Positions 42,161 through 49,699 of a stretch of 64,000 nt of DNA are shown here, piece after piece. The notes below the pieces were generated by a model. It was not told the origin of the DNA, did no database searches, and was given only the letters and a program-made list of their open reading frames with translations. Numbering within the stretch: the stretch's first letter is position 1; each line of letters begins with the position of its first letter. The stretch comes from Sphaerisporangium flaviroseum (GTDB lineage: Bacteria; Actinomycetota; Actinomycetes; Streptosporangiales; Streptosporangiaceae), in assembly GCF_039537005.1 (NCBI RefSeq), contig NZ_BAAAZR010000061.1:1-64000 (forward strand), written 5' to 3'. Both the position numbers and the translations under genes were made by a program.

Positions 42161-43585
42161 ATGTTCAGCTCCGCCGACGACGTCCTGAAGTTCATCAGGG
42201 ACGAAGGGGTGCAGTTCGTCGACGTCAGGTTTACCGACCTGCCGGGCACGACGCACCACTTCACCTTCCCCGTGGAGAACTTCGGCGCGAGCGTCTTCAC
42301 CGACGGACTCATGTTCGACGGTTCGTCGATCCGCGGGTTCCAGGCCATTCACGAATCGGACATGTTGCTGCTGCCCGACCCGTCGACGGCCGTGGTCGAC
42401 CCGTTCCGCCAGCACAAGACGCTCATCATCAACTTCTTCGTCCACGACCCGCTGACCGGCGAGGCCTACAGCCGCGACCCGCGCAACGTCGCTCGCAAGG
42501 CTGAGGAGTACCTCAAGGGCACCGGCATCGCGGACACCGTGTTCTTCGGCCCCGAGGCCGAGTTCTACATCTTCGACGATGTACGCTTCGCCAGCAGCGC
42601 GAGCGAGAGCTTCTACCACATCGACTCGATCGAAGGCGCCTGGAACACCGGCAAGGCCCAGGAAGGCGGCAACCTCGGGTACAAGCCCCGTTACAAGGGC
42701 GGCTACTTCCCGGTTCCGCCGATGGACCACTTCACCGACCTGCGCTCGGAGATGGTCCGCCGTCTCATCGACTCGGGCATCGAGACCGAGATGCAGCACC
42801 ACGAGGTGGGCACCGCCGGCCAGGCCGAGATCGACTTCAAGTTCGGCACGCTGCTCAAGACCGCCGACAACCTGATGCTGTACAAGTACATCATCAAGAA
42901 CACCGCGGTCGAGTACGGCCACACGGTGACCTTCATGCCCAAGCCGATCTTCGGGGACAACGGCTCCGGCATGCACTGCCACCAGTCGCTCTGGAAGGAC
43001 GGGGAACCGCTCTTCTACGACGAGGTCGGCTACGCCGGTCTGTCCGACATGGCGCGCTACTACATCGGCGGCCTGCTCAAGCACGCGCCCGCACTTCTTG
43101 CCTTCACCAACCCGACGGTGAACTCCTACCACCGTCTGGTGCCGGGATACGAGGCGCCGGTCAACCTGGTCTACTCCCAGCGCAACCGCTCCGCCTGCAT
43201 CCGCATCCCGATCACGGGGTCCAACCCCAAGGCGAAGCGCATCGAGTTCCGCGTGCCGGACCCGTCCTGCAACCCGTACTTCGCGTTCGCCGCACAGCTC
43301 ATGGCGGGTCTCGACGGCATCCGCAACAAGATCGAGCCGGCCCAGCCGGTCGACAAGGACCTGTACGAGCTTCCTCCCGAGGAGGCCGGTCAGGTTCCGC
43401 AGGTTCCCGGGTCGCTGCCGGAGGTCCTTCTCGCCCTCGAGGCCGACCACGAGTTCCTGCTCGAAGGCGGCGTGTTCACCCCCGACCTGATCGAGACGTG
43501 GATCGCCTACAAGCGCGAAAACGAGATCGACCCGATCCGCCTCCGCCCACACCCGCACGAGTTCGAGCTCTACTACGACGTGTGA
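42161..43585 (+). CDS. glnA: Glutamine synthetase type I (GlnA)
   Basis: GlnA assimilates ammonium by ATP-dependent amidation of glutamate as a dodecamer in the cytosol. The 474-residue protein has the family signatures FDGSSIRGF, the ATP-binding KPIFGDNGSGMHCHQS, and NRSACIRIP. Tyr402 in DLYELPPEE is the adenylylation site, matching the GlnE adenylyltransferase encoded 7 kb downstream. I chose the ATG after GGGAGG; in-frame codons upstream give an unlike sequence. A GlnR-like operator lies upstream, consistent with nitrogen control, and a terminator follows. Confidence 0.97.
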   Translation: MFSSADDVLKFIRDEGVQFVDVRFTDLPGTTHHFTFPVENFGASVFTDGLMFDGSSIRGFQAIHESDMLLLPDPSTAVVDPFRQHKTLIINFFVHDPLTGEAYSRDPRNVARKAEEYLKGTGIADTVFFGPEAEFYIFDDVRFASSASESFYHIDSIEGAWNTGKAQEGGNLGYKPRYKGGYFPVPPMDHFTDLRSEMVRRLIDSGIETEMQHHEVGTAGQAEIDFKFGTLLKTADNLMLYKYIIKNTAVEYGHTVTFMPKPIFGDNGSGMHCHQSLWKDGEPLFYDEVGYAGLSDMARYYIGGLLKHAPALLAFTNPTVNSYHRLVPGYEAPVNLVYSQRNRSACIRIPITGSNPKAKRIEFRVPDPSCNPYFAFAAQLMAGLDGIRNKIEPAQPVDKDLYELPPEEAGQVPQVPGSLPEVLLALEADHEFLLEGGVFTPDLIETWIAYKRENEIDPIRLRPHPHEFELYYDV

Positions 43586-43653
43586 CGGCTCGCACGTACG
43601 GTGACCTGCGTGTTCGCTGTGCGTGCCATGGGGCGCCGTAAGTCGTGGAATCG

Positions 43654-43695
43654 AAAGCCCGTGGCAGGGTCTTGGACCTTGCCGCGGGCTTTTCG
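43654..43695 (+). terminator. Intrinsic terminator after glnA
   Basis: AAAGCCCGTGGCAGG pairs with the GC-rich CTTGCCGCGGGCTTT allowing a G-U and a bulge, and is followed by TTTTCG. It begins about 70 nt after the glnA stop. Confidence 0.75.
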
Positions 43696-43834
43696 CATTG
43701 TGCGCTGTCTCTTGGGTCAGCGGGGAGACCATTTAGCGCCTTTTGGTCTGTGCGAGACGTCACCGGGACCGGTAGCCGACTCGTCCCTGGGTAAGATCAA
43801 GTAATCGTCAGGTTCGATAGCCGAAGGCGAACCC

Positions 43835-44380
43835 ATGTCGACCTACTGGGATCTCAAGCACCGACTGACCGACGCGGTGAACGCTCACGACCTGCGGAGA
43901 GTGCTCGACTGCTACAGCCCGGACGCCGTCTACGTGACACCGGCAGGGGTCGCAGAGGGACATGATCAGATCGCCTGGTTCTATGAGCAGTTCTTCAAGG
44001 CGTTCGACGACTTTCACGAAACGGCATGGTTCGAGCTCGGCGACTGCGATAACCCCTCCGTCACGGAATGGACGTACACCGGCACCCATACCGGACCTTT
44101 CCTTCGGCCGGATGGGCGGGAAATCGGACCAACGGGCTGCCACGTCACTATCCGCGCCACCTGCGCCTGCCACGTCGAGGGCGGCAAGATCACCACGCAC
44201 CGTGAATACTACGACCAGCTAGAGCTGTACAGCCAACTCGGCCTCGGCCTGACGGAGCTCAACTCCGAGGTGACGGTAAGCGCGGCAGACGACGAGGACC
44301 TGACCTCGAAGCCCGCGCACCCTCAGTTCCATTCTCCTTCCGCCCGACGTCCCATGCTGGGAATCTTCAGGAGACATTGA
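43835..44380 (+). CDS. NTF2/SnoaL-like protein
   Basis: The 181-residue protein has the cone-shaped NTF2-like fold pattern: an N-terminal helix (AVNAHDLRRVLDCYSPDAVYV), FDDFHETAWFELGD, and closing beta strands ending in YYDQLELYSQLGL. Families of this fold include polyketide cyclases, isomerases and non-catalytic binding proteins; no catalytic residues can be assigned. The last 45 residues are low-complexity and outside the domain. GAAGG precedes the ATG. It starts the accessory-looking region after glnA. Confidence 0.78.
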   Translation: MSTYWDLKHRLTDAVNAHDLRRVLDCYSPDAVYVTPAGVAEGHDQIAWFYEQFFKAFDDFHETAWFELGDCDNPSVTEWTYTGTHTGPFLRPDGREIGPTGCHVTIRATCACHVEGGKITTHREYYDQLELYSQLGLGLTELNSEVTVSAADDEDLTSKPAHPQFHSPSARRPMLGIFRRH

Positions 44381-44536
44381 GTCGTGCGCGTGAGGTAGTG
44401 CCGTAAGTCGTGGGTTCCGGGCCGGGTGTCGAGCGAATCGCGGCCTGCCTGGCGGATCGCAGCATGGCTGTAGGCAGCAGGGTCCCAGAGGTATCAGGCT
44501 CCTGCCAGGCTCCGATGGTCGCTCGTTCCGCGCGTG

Positions 44537-44583
44537 AGGCCACCGGCCGCCCGCCTGAGCGAGGACGGGGCCGGCGGCCTTTC
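44537..44583 (+). terminator. Hairpin after the NTF2-like gene
   Basis: AGGCCACCGGCC (44537-44548) pairs with GGCCGGCGGCCT (44569-44580) with one internal mismatch, then TTT. It lies about 155 nt after the stop codon. Confidence 0.5.
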
Positions 44584-44631
44584 GCATGCGAGGCCTGTCC
44601 TGCCATGCCAAGCGCAGGACGTGGTACCGCT

Positions 44632-44796
44632 CTAGCGGCGCCGGCGGCCCGGGTCCGTGGCGTTCTTCCAGCCGTGACGGGGGTCCACGACAGGGCCGGG
44701 GTTGATGGGCTTGCCGATGACGGCCGAGGACAGCTTGGTCACCGCCTGGAAGAGCTCGTGCACGAGCGACTTCGGGCTCTTGGGGGTGCTGGACAT
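44632..44796 (-). CDS. Small hypothetical protein (54 aa)
   Basis: The product begins MSSTPKSPKSLVHELFQAV and ends in a basic DPGRRRR tail. There is no membrane helix or known motif. A clear AAGGAG stands 7 nt before the ATG, which supports translation. I do not recognise the family. It lies alone, with about 460 bp of repeat-bearing DNA upstream. Confidence 0.62.
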   Translation of the reverse strand: MSSTPKSPKSLVHELFQAVTKLSSAVIGKPINPGPVVDPRHGWKNATDPGRRRR

Positions 44797-44911
44797 GTGA
44801 ATTCTCCTTGCGGACGGATGTCCGTCGGGTTCAGATCCTCGATAACTCACGATATGTCGTGTACATCATCCCGTCCACTTGGCGCGGATCACGGGCATGG
44901 GGTGGATTCGG

Positions 44912-44969
44912 TCTATGAAGGCCGACCCGGTGCCCGTTTGACGGGCACCGAGTTTGCTACCCGCCCCGC
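44912..44969 (+). repeat. Dispersed hairpin repeat, copy A
   Basis: About 58 bp beginning TCTATGAAGGCC with a perfect 9-bp stem, GGTGCCCGT/ACGGGCACC (44929-44949) around a TTG loop. Related to copies at 45103 and 48136. Confidence 0.6.
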
Positions 44970-45102
44970 CTGAGGCCATTCCATAGAGCGCGGCGCGGTT
45001 CCATCTGCCAGGTGAGGACGGGTCACGATCCATCCGACATGCGCAGGCGGGTCGCGACCCATGCACCGAGCGGAACTCATCACAAGGACAGGCACCGCCA
45101 GA

Positions 45103-45161
45103 TCTATCGCTTCAAGGCCCACCCGGCACCCACTTGACGGGGCCACCGTGGCTGCCCGCCC
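45103..45161 (+). repeat. Dispersed hairpin repeat, copy B
   Basis: About 59 bp beginning TCTATCGCTTCAAGGCC, same orientation as copy A and sharing the order CCCGG, CACCC, TTGACGGGG, CCACCG, TGCCCGCCC, with small gaps. The stem is less perfect than in A. Confidence 0.6.
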
Positions 45162-45259
45162 AGCTCATGATCCCGCTCCGCGGAGGGCAAGGGGGTCCAC
45201 CCGCCAACTCAGCGGCGGATGCCCACCACCAGAAAGAGCGGGGGCCTCGGTGGTGGCCG

Positions 45260-46282
45260 TTACTTGATCTGTTCCCAGAATCCCGCTGACCAGCGGACGG
45301 GACGGTTGCCGTCAGGGCCTCGCATCGACCAGCGAATGGTCAGTTCGGCGTCCTTGCCCGGCGGGATCTCGGTAAGGGACATGGCCATCGGATAGGACCC
45401 CTTCTCCCATACGCCGCACTGGCCGCCTACACCGGTGGGCTTGCCGTTCAGCAGGAGCGTGTACGACAGCCTGGCGGCCAGTGCGCCGGAGCAGAGCTGG
45501 TCGGCGCCGACCGTCTGGCCGCCGCGTACGTGCAGGGTCGTGGAGGGGTCTCGCGGCCACAAGCCGGTCGTGGTCCGCAGCGCCCGGTAGCCCTTGACAT
45601 GGGGGAACGCCTTGACCGGCCCCGGTTCGACAGCGGTGCCCGGAGGAATCCACTCGTAGATGCCGAAAGTCCAGGCGCCTTCCTCCTCGGCGACCGGGGT
45701 GCAGGAGCCGCTGGGCTTGGAGCGCACGCACCCACTGCGCGCCGTGGTGGCGTCGAAGGTCGCGGTGACCTCTTTGGCGCCCTTGGGCACGGGAAGGGCG
45801 AGGAGCTGAACGCCCTTCACGCAGGGGCCGAGTCCGCCTGCGCCCAGCGGCCGCCCACCGACCCGGATCTGCGGGGTGATGGCGTGCCTGCCGCCTGTGC
45901 AGGTCGCGGCCAGGTCAAAGGGCTTGCCGGTGCTCGGGACCGTCAAGGTGCCCTTCTTGTGCAGGGGCACCTTGAGCGTGGTCTGTCCCAAGAGCCGGTA
46001 CGGCACGCCGTCCGTGGCCGTGAACCGCTCAGGCAGGCCCGTGGAAGCCGAGGCGGTCACCACCGGCTGCACCGCCGCGCTCTGCTCCTGATTCTGGGAT
46101 ATCGCCAGAGCGCCGGACAAGGCCGCTGCGGCCACCATCAGCGTTGTCGCTCCTGCCACCATCGTCCTTCGATGCCTGAGACGCCGGATGCGCGCCTCCA
46201 CCTGTGCTTGGCGTACCGGGTTATGAGGCGGGACACCGTCACCGCGTTCCCGCAGCAGCTCGCGCAGATCTTGGACACTCAC
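45260..46282 (-). CDS. Single-pass membrane protein, possible anti-sigma factor
   Basis: The 340-residue protein has a short basic cytoplasmic N-terminus (about 1-38, beginning MSVQDLRELLRERGDG), one membrane helix (about 39-61) and a large outer domain of 270 residues with several Cys and Gly-rich beta-like stretches. Its start overlaps the stop of a SigE-family sigma gene by 4 nt. That coupling and topology fit a membrane anti-sigma factor or a sensor partner. The usual zinc anti-sigma motif (HxxxCxxC) is absent, so the role is inference from position only. Confidence 0.7.
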   Translation of the reverse strand: MSVQDLRELLRERGDGVPPHNPVRQAQVEARIRRLRHRRTMVAGATTLMVAAAALSGALAISQNQEQSAAVQPVVTASASTGLPERFTATDGVPYRLLGQTTLKVPLHKKGTLTVPSTGKPFDLAATCTGGRHAITPQIRVGGRPLGAGGLGPCVKGVQLLALPVPKGAKEVTATFDATTARSGCVRSKPSGSCTPVAEEEGAWTFGIYEWIPPGTAVEPGPVKAFPHVKGYRALRTTTGLWPRDPSTTLHVRGGQTVGADQLCSGALAARLSYTLLLNGKPTGVGGQCGVWEKGSYPMAMSLTEIPPGKDAELTIRWSMRGPDGNRPVRWSAGFWEQIK

Positions 46283-46767
46283 AACGACACCTCCGTCATG
46301 ATCGACTCATCTCCCCGCAACTTGGCCAGCGCCTTGGCCGTCTGGCTCTTGACCGTGCCCGGCGAGCAGCCCATCAGCTCGGCCACCTCCGCGACCGGGA
46401 GGTCTTCATAGAAGCGCAGCACCACGACCGCGCGCTGGCGGGCAGGGAGTCTGCCCACGGCGCGCCAGAGCAGCTCGCGCTCGCCGAGGTCGCCGGCGGC
46501 GCCGGCCACGTGCTCTCCGGGCAGGTCATCGGTCGGCAGCTCCCACCGCCACCTGCGGCGCCGCCAAGAGGTGTAGGTGGTCACCAGGACCTTGCGGACG
46601 TACGGCTCCGGCGTGTCCACCTGCGACCAGGCGAACCACACCTTGGCCAGGGCCTCCTGCAGGAGATCCTCGGCCGCCGCCCAGTCGTGGGTCAGCAGGT
46701 ACGCGGTGCGTAACAATCGATCGGACCGTGTTGCCACGAAGTCCATGAATTCTGCCCGTTCCGCCAC
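46279..46767 (-). CDS. SigE-family ECF RNA polymerase sigma factor
   Basis: The 162-residue protein has region 2 (FMDFVATRSDRLLRTAYLLT to LLQEALAKVWFAW, about 8-45) and region 4 (ELLWRAVGRLPARQRAVVV to GTVKSQTAKALAKLR, about 100-155) and no region 1, the SigE-family ECF layout of actinomycetes. It directs RNA polymerase to a small set of promoters. The GTG start follows AGGAGG at 6 nt; the open frame runs on upstream without homology. Its stop overlaps the start of the membrane protein that is the likely regulator. The signal is unknown. Confidence 0.9.
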   Translation of the reverse strand: MAERAEFMDFVATRSDRLLRTAYLLTHDWAAAEDLLQEALAKVWFAWSQVDTPEPYVRKVLVTTYTSWRRRRWRWELPTDDLPGEHVAGAAGDLGERELLWRAVGRLPARQRAVVVLRFYEDLPVAEVAELMGCSPGTVKSQTAKALAKLRGDESIMTEVSL

Positions 46768-46905
46768 GTACCGCCTCCTGTCGCGAACCTGTCGCCGTAG
46801 TGACGCACCATCGCGCCCCCCGGGTTGCCCATGAGGCTCGTCGAGATCGTGCGAGTTGATCCGTTGGAGAACCGCCTGGTGATCACGGTCTGAGGAGTTC
46901 GACCG

Positions 46906-46911
46906 TAGAGT
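46906..46911 (+). promoter_or_regulatory. -10 box of a leaderless promoter (MBL-fold gene)
   Basis: TAGAGT lies 7 nt before the ATG. This decides between that ATG and an in-frame GTG three codons upstream that overlaps the box. Confidence 0.6.
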
Positions 46912-46918
46912 GAGCGAC

Positions 46919-47662
46919 ATGCGGATCACCGTGTTGGGCGGCTGCGGCGCATGGCCGGCAGCCGGACAGGCCTGTAGTGGCTATCTGGTCGAGCAGGACG
47001 GGTTTCGCCTCCTGGTGGACCCCGGATATGCCACCCATCCTCGCCTCCTGGCACTGAGGGCCGCAGAGGAGATCGATGCGGTGCTGGTCAGCCACGGTCA
47101 CCCCGATCATTGCGCCGACCTGCATCCGTTGCTGCGAGCCCGGGCACTCGCCGGCGACGCGGCCCCCGCGCTGCCGGTGTACTCACCGCCCGACGCCCTC
47201 AACGCGGTCCTCGCCCTGGACGGGCCGGGGTCGCTTCGCGGTGCCTACCGGGTGCACGAGTTCACCGCCGGCGGCCGGTTCGAGATCGGCCCCTTCCAGG
47301 TGGATACCTGGCTGCTGCCGCACTGGGTGCCCAATGCCGGTCTGCGGCTGTCCGCCGATGGCCAGGTGCTGGCTTACACCGGAGACACCGGACCGAGTCC
47401 CGACCTGACCGCCTTGGCCCGCGACGCCGATGTCTTCCTGGCCGAGGCCACCTACGCCGAGCATGTTCCCGAGGACTCCGCCCGTTACCTGTCGAGCGCC
47501 CGGCAGGCGGGCGAGAACGCCGCCAAAGCCGACGTTGGAAAGCTGCTGCTCACCCACCTGTGGCCGGGAACGGCCCCCGAGATGATCGAGGAGGCCGCCC
47601 GGCAGATCTTCTCCGGAGAGATCGACGTCGCTCACGGCGGACTACAGGTCGATCTGGACTGA
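46919..47662 (+). CDS. MBL-fold metallo-hydrolase
   Basis: The 247-residue protein has the metallo-beta-lactamase fold with the zinc motif HGHPDH at residues 59-64, a metal Asp in LAYTGDTGPS, a His in LPHWVPNAG and a C-terminal His in LLLTHLWPG. It resembles the RNase Z/phosphodiesterase branch of actinobacterial proteins; the substrate is unknown. The ATG is 7 nt from TAGAGT, so it should be leaderless. It is divergent from the sigma factor gene and is followed by a strong terminator. Confidence 0.88.
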   Translation: MRITVLGGCGAWPAAGQACSGYLVEQDGFRLLVDPGYATHPRLLALRAAEEIDAVLVSHGHPDHCADLHPLLRARALAGDAAPALPVYSPPDALNAVLALDGPGSLRGAYRVHEFTAGGRFEIGPFQVDTWLLPHWVPNAGLRLSADGQVLAYTGDTGPSPDLTALARDADVFLAEATYAEHVPEDSARYLSSARQAGENAAKADVGKLLLTHLWPGTAPEMIEEAARQIFSGEIDVAHGGLQVDLD

Positions 47663-47670
47663 GAGGCATG

Positions 47671-47708
47671 CCGTAACCGCTGGTGGAGCAACTGACCAGC
47701 GGTTACGG
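47671..47708 (+). terminator. Hairpin terminator after the MBL-fold gene
   Basis: A perfect 14-bp stem (CCGTAACCGCTGGT and its complement) with a 10-nt loop, 9 nt after the stop codon. Confidence 0.8.
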
Positions 47709-47852
47709 CCACACGGAACCGAGATCACCCCGCAGAACCGGCATCACCGTGATCACCCCGCTGTCGCCACATCCTCACCTCCAATGCCGCTCAACGGTCA
47801 TGGGGGCCGGGGTCAGGTGGTCGTCTGGGGCTCGGTGCGGAGGGGGTCGCCG

Positions 47853-48089
47853 ATGAAGGTCAATCCCTTGCCGGTCAGGCGGTTGAGCAGTTCGGCCGGG
47901 GTACCGGTGCTGGCCGCGCATGATGAGGGCGGGACCACCTGCGACAGCGAACGGTGGCGGCTGGAGGCGGTGGTGGACCGCCTCGACGCCAAGATCGCCG
48001 ACTTGATGCGGGCGCGGCAGGCCGCGGCGGAGACCCTGGAAGAATGCCGCGCGGGCCGATGCCGGCTCGCGCCGCGCCGCCCGTTGTGA
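47853..48089 (+). CDS. Small protein, possible remnant of a MerR-type regulator
   Basis: The 78-residue product begins MKVNPLPVRR. Its second half, RLEAVVDRLDAKIADLMRA and what follows to ECRAGRC, looks like the antiparallel coiled-coil and C-terminal Cys region of MerR-family regulators, but there is no helix-turn-helix. GGAGGGGG precedes the ATG, so it may still be translated. It could be a decayed regulator or an unrelated coiled-coil protein. Confidence is low. Confidence 0.42.
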   Translation: MKVNPLPVRRLSSSAGVPVLAAHDEGGTTCDSERWRLEAVVDRLDAKIADLMRARQAAAETLEECRAGRCRLAPRRPL

Positions 48090-48135
48090 CCGGGGGTACC
48101 GGCCGAGGAGGTGACGCCCGTGGACGAACGGGCGC

Positions 48136-48183
48136 AGGCCCTCCCGGCACCCGCTTGATCGGGGCACCCGGTGGGCGCCCACC
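48136..48183 (+). repeat. Dispersed hairpin repeat, copy C
   Basis: About 48 bp sharing the core of copies A and B (AGGCCC, CCCGGCACCC, CTTGATCGGGG, CACC), in the same orientation, 3 kb away. Confidence 0.55.
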
Positions 48184-48271
48184 CTAGAAATACCCCGCGG
48201 GTCTGTGACGTTATGGTTTTTGGTCGGCGGGCGATATCGCGCCTGCCCACTTTCACCGGAAGGCAATCCCC

Positions 48272-48454
48272 ATGTTCGGTCGCAAGCCCATCGAGGAGCG
48301 ACTCGCGGAACGCCGCGCCAAGCTTCCTCCTCTCAAGGAGGGGCAGCACTTCGAGCATGGGCCGGCCAAGTTCGTGTTCGTCTTCCTGATCGTGTTCCTC
48401 GTGGTGGCTCACCTCATCGGCCTGGTCGTCCTCATGGTGATCGACCTGAACTGA
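48272..48454 (+). CDS. Small single-pass membrane protein (60 aa)
   Basis: The product begins MFGRKPIEERLAERRAKLPP, a basic amphipathic cytoplasmic part, then one strong membrane helix from about residue 34 to 57 and only a few residues after it. GGAAGG stands about 8 nt before the ATG. No family is recognised. The pattern fits a small membrane regulator or assembly factor, but nothing identifies its partner. Confidence 0.68.
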   Translation: MFGRKPIEERLAERRAKLPPLKEGQHFEHGPAKFVFVFLIVFLVVAHLIGLVVLMVIDLN

Positions 48455-48469
48455 CCGCGCGGTCGTCAC

Positions 48470-49522
48470 TCAGTACGGCAGCGTGTAGGCGCGGAAGTGT
48501 TGTGCCACGTAGGGGCCCTTGAACTTCGGGTAGGCCACCGTCTTGATGTCGCCGTCGGAGGTGTAGCGGTCCTCCGGGTGGGCGTTCAGCCAGTCGAGCC
48601 AGGCGGTGGAACAGAAGCGGGCACAGTCGCCGACCTTGTCCATGGCCCTGATGCGCGGGATGCCGAGCGGGTCGAAGTCCTTGCTGAACGGCGAGGGCCC
48701 GGGGGTGTACCCCGCCAGGAAGACCCCGTTGTAGTTGTAGCGAACGTCCCCGGCTCCGCCCCTGATCGCCCAGTCCTTGGTGCTCGGCTGGTTGCCGTAC
48801 GGCAGGGCGAGCGTGGCCGGCGGATCCTTGATCAACGAAGTGATCAGCTTGTGGCCCGCCGTGATCTGCTCGGTGACCTGTTCCTTGGACCGGCCGCGCA
48901 GGTTCAGGTGGTCGCGCGTGTGGTTGCCGATGTCGAAGCCGTTGTCCCGCAGCCACCCGAGGACCTGCCCCTGCGCCTCAGGACCGAACGTGCCGAACAT
49001 GTCCTTGATCACGTAGAAGGTGGCGACCGGCCGGAATCCCGGATACTTGCGGGAGACGTCCTGCAGGATGCCGACGGCGGTGTCGGGCTTCGGCTTGCCC
49101 GACCCGTCCAGGGTGAGCTGTGAGGGCGAGGAGTCGTCGAACGTCAGGACCACCGGATGCTTCCCGGCGGGGATGCCGATCCTGCCGGTGGTGTACTCCC
49201 TGGCCGTGATGGGGACGTAGCCCTCCTTGGCCAGCCGTTCGATCTCGGTGCGGAACTGCTCCGGCGTCCGGTCGTCTGAGCCGGCGGGCGCCTTGGGCAT
49301 GATGCGGTGGTACATGAGCACCGGGATCTGCCCGAGCTCGTTCGCCTTGGCCTTGGCCGCCTTGGCGACCGCCGCCTTGTGCGCCTCCTGCGCGTTCGCG
49401 GGCTTCGCCGACTTGTTCGCCGCCGGCTGCGCCACGACCTTGGTATCCCCCTGCGTGCACCCGGCGAGCGCGATCACACTCAGTGACAGCACTCCGATAC
49501 CACGTGTCGCCAAGCCCCCCAT
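48470..49522 (-). CDS. Lipoprotein polysaccharide deacetylase
   Basis: The 350-residue protein has a lipoprotein signal with the lipobox LAGC (Cys22), an Ala/Lys-rich spacer, and a NodB-type carbohydrate esterase 4 domain. Visible motifs are VLMYHRIMP, the catalytic TFDDSSPS in place of the common TFDDG, and GNHTRDHLNL with the metal-binding HxxxH pair. It should remove acetyl groups from a surface polysaccharide or peptidoglycan. I chose the ATG that begins the signal peptide; no strong ribosome binding site is present. A sigma-70-like promoter lies about 150 nt upstream. Confidence 0.87.
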   Translation of the reverse strand: MGGLATRGIGVLSLSVIALAGCTQGDTKVVAQPAANKSAKPANAQEAHKAAVAKAAKAKANELGQIPVLMYHRIMPKAPAGSDDRTPEQFRTEIERLAKEGYVPITAREYTTGRIGIPAGKHPVVLTFDDSSPSQLTLDGSGKPKPDTAVGILQDVSRKYPGFRPVATFYVIKDMFGTFGPEAQGQVLGWLRDNGFDIGNHTRDHLNLRGRSKEQVTEQITAGHKLITSLIKDPPATLALPYGNQPSTKDWAIRGGAGDVRYNYNGVFLAGYTPGPSPFSKDFDPLGIPRIRAMDKVGDCARFCSTAWLDWLNAHPEDRYTSDGDIKTVAYPKFKGPYVAQHFRAYTLPY

Positions 49523-49664
49523 GGCCCCCCCAACCAACCCCGAGGAATGAGATACGTCTCTCCTACCCCCCCGACCTGGGGGTTCCACACGAGGCGATCG
49601 GCACGGACGCCAAGCCTGGCACCTGATTCGGCATATAACGGCATTCCCGCTATGTCACGTTATG

Positions 49665-49694
49665 TAGCTAATTAGACCCCTTTAGGGCGGTCAA
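49665..49694 (-). promoter_or_regulatory. Sigma-70-like promoter for the deacetylase gene
   Basis: On the minus strand TTGACC and TAGCTA are separated by 18 bp, in a stretch notably richer in A and T than its surroundings. It implies a leader of about 135 nt. Confidence 0.5.
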
Positions 49695-49699
49695 CGACG

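Larger units (their letters stand above)
44797..45259. other. Intergenic region with repeats, no gene
   Basis: No credible gene is seen in 463 bp. Open frames on the minus strand have no ribosome binding site and no family resemblance. The stretch holds two copies of the hairpin-bearing repeat and a pair of related GGGTC-CGA-CCAT motifs at about 45020 and 45050, the second being the palindrome GGGTCGCGACCC. It may be decayed DNA or a repeat landing site. Confidence 0.55.

Noticed and set aside
43586..45259. tRNA genes in the longer intergenic gaps
   Set aside because: GTTCGAT-like stretches occur (for example near 43812) but no acceptor stem or anticodon arm pairs around them.
44797..48272. 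Insertion sequence or prophage remnants
   Set aside because: The repeats have no transposase, terminal inverted repeats or flanking target duplications that I can see.
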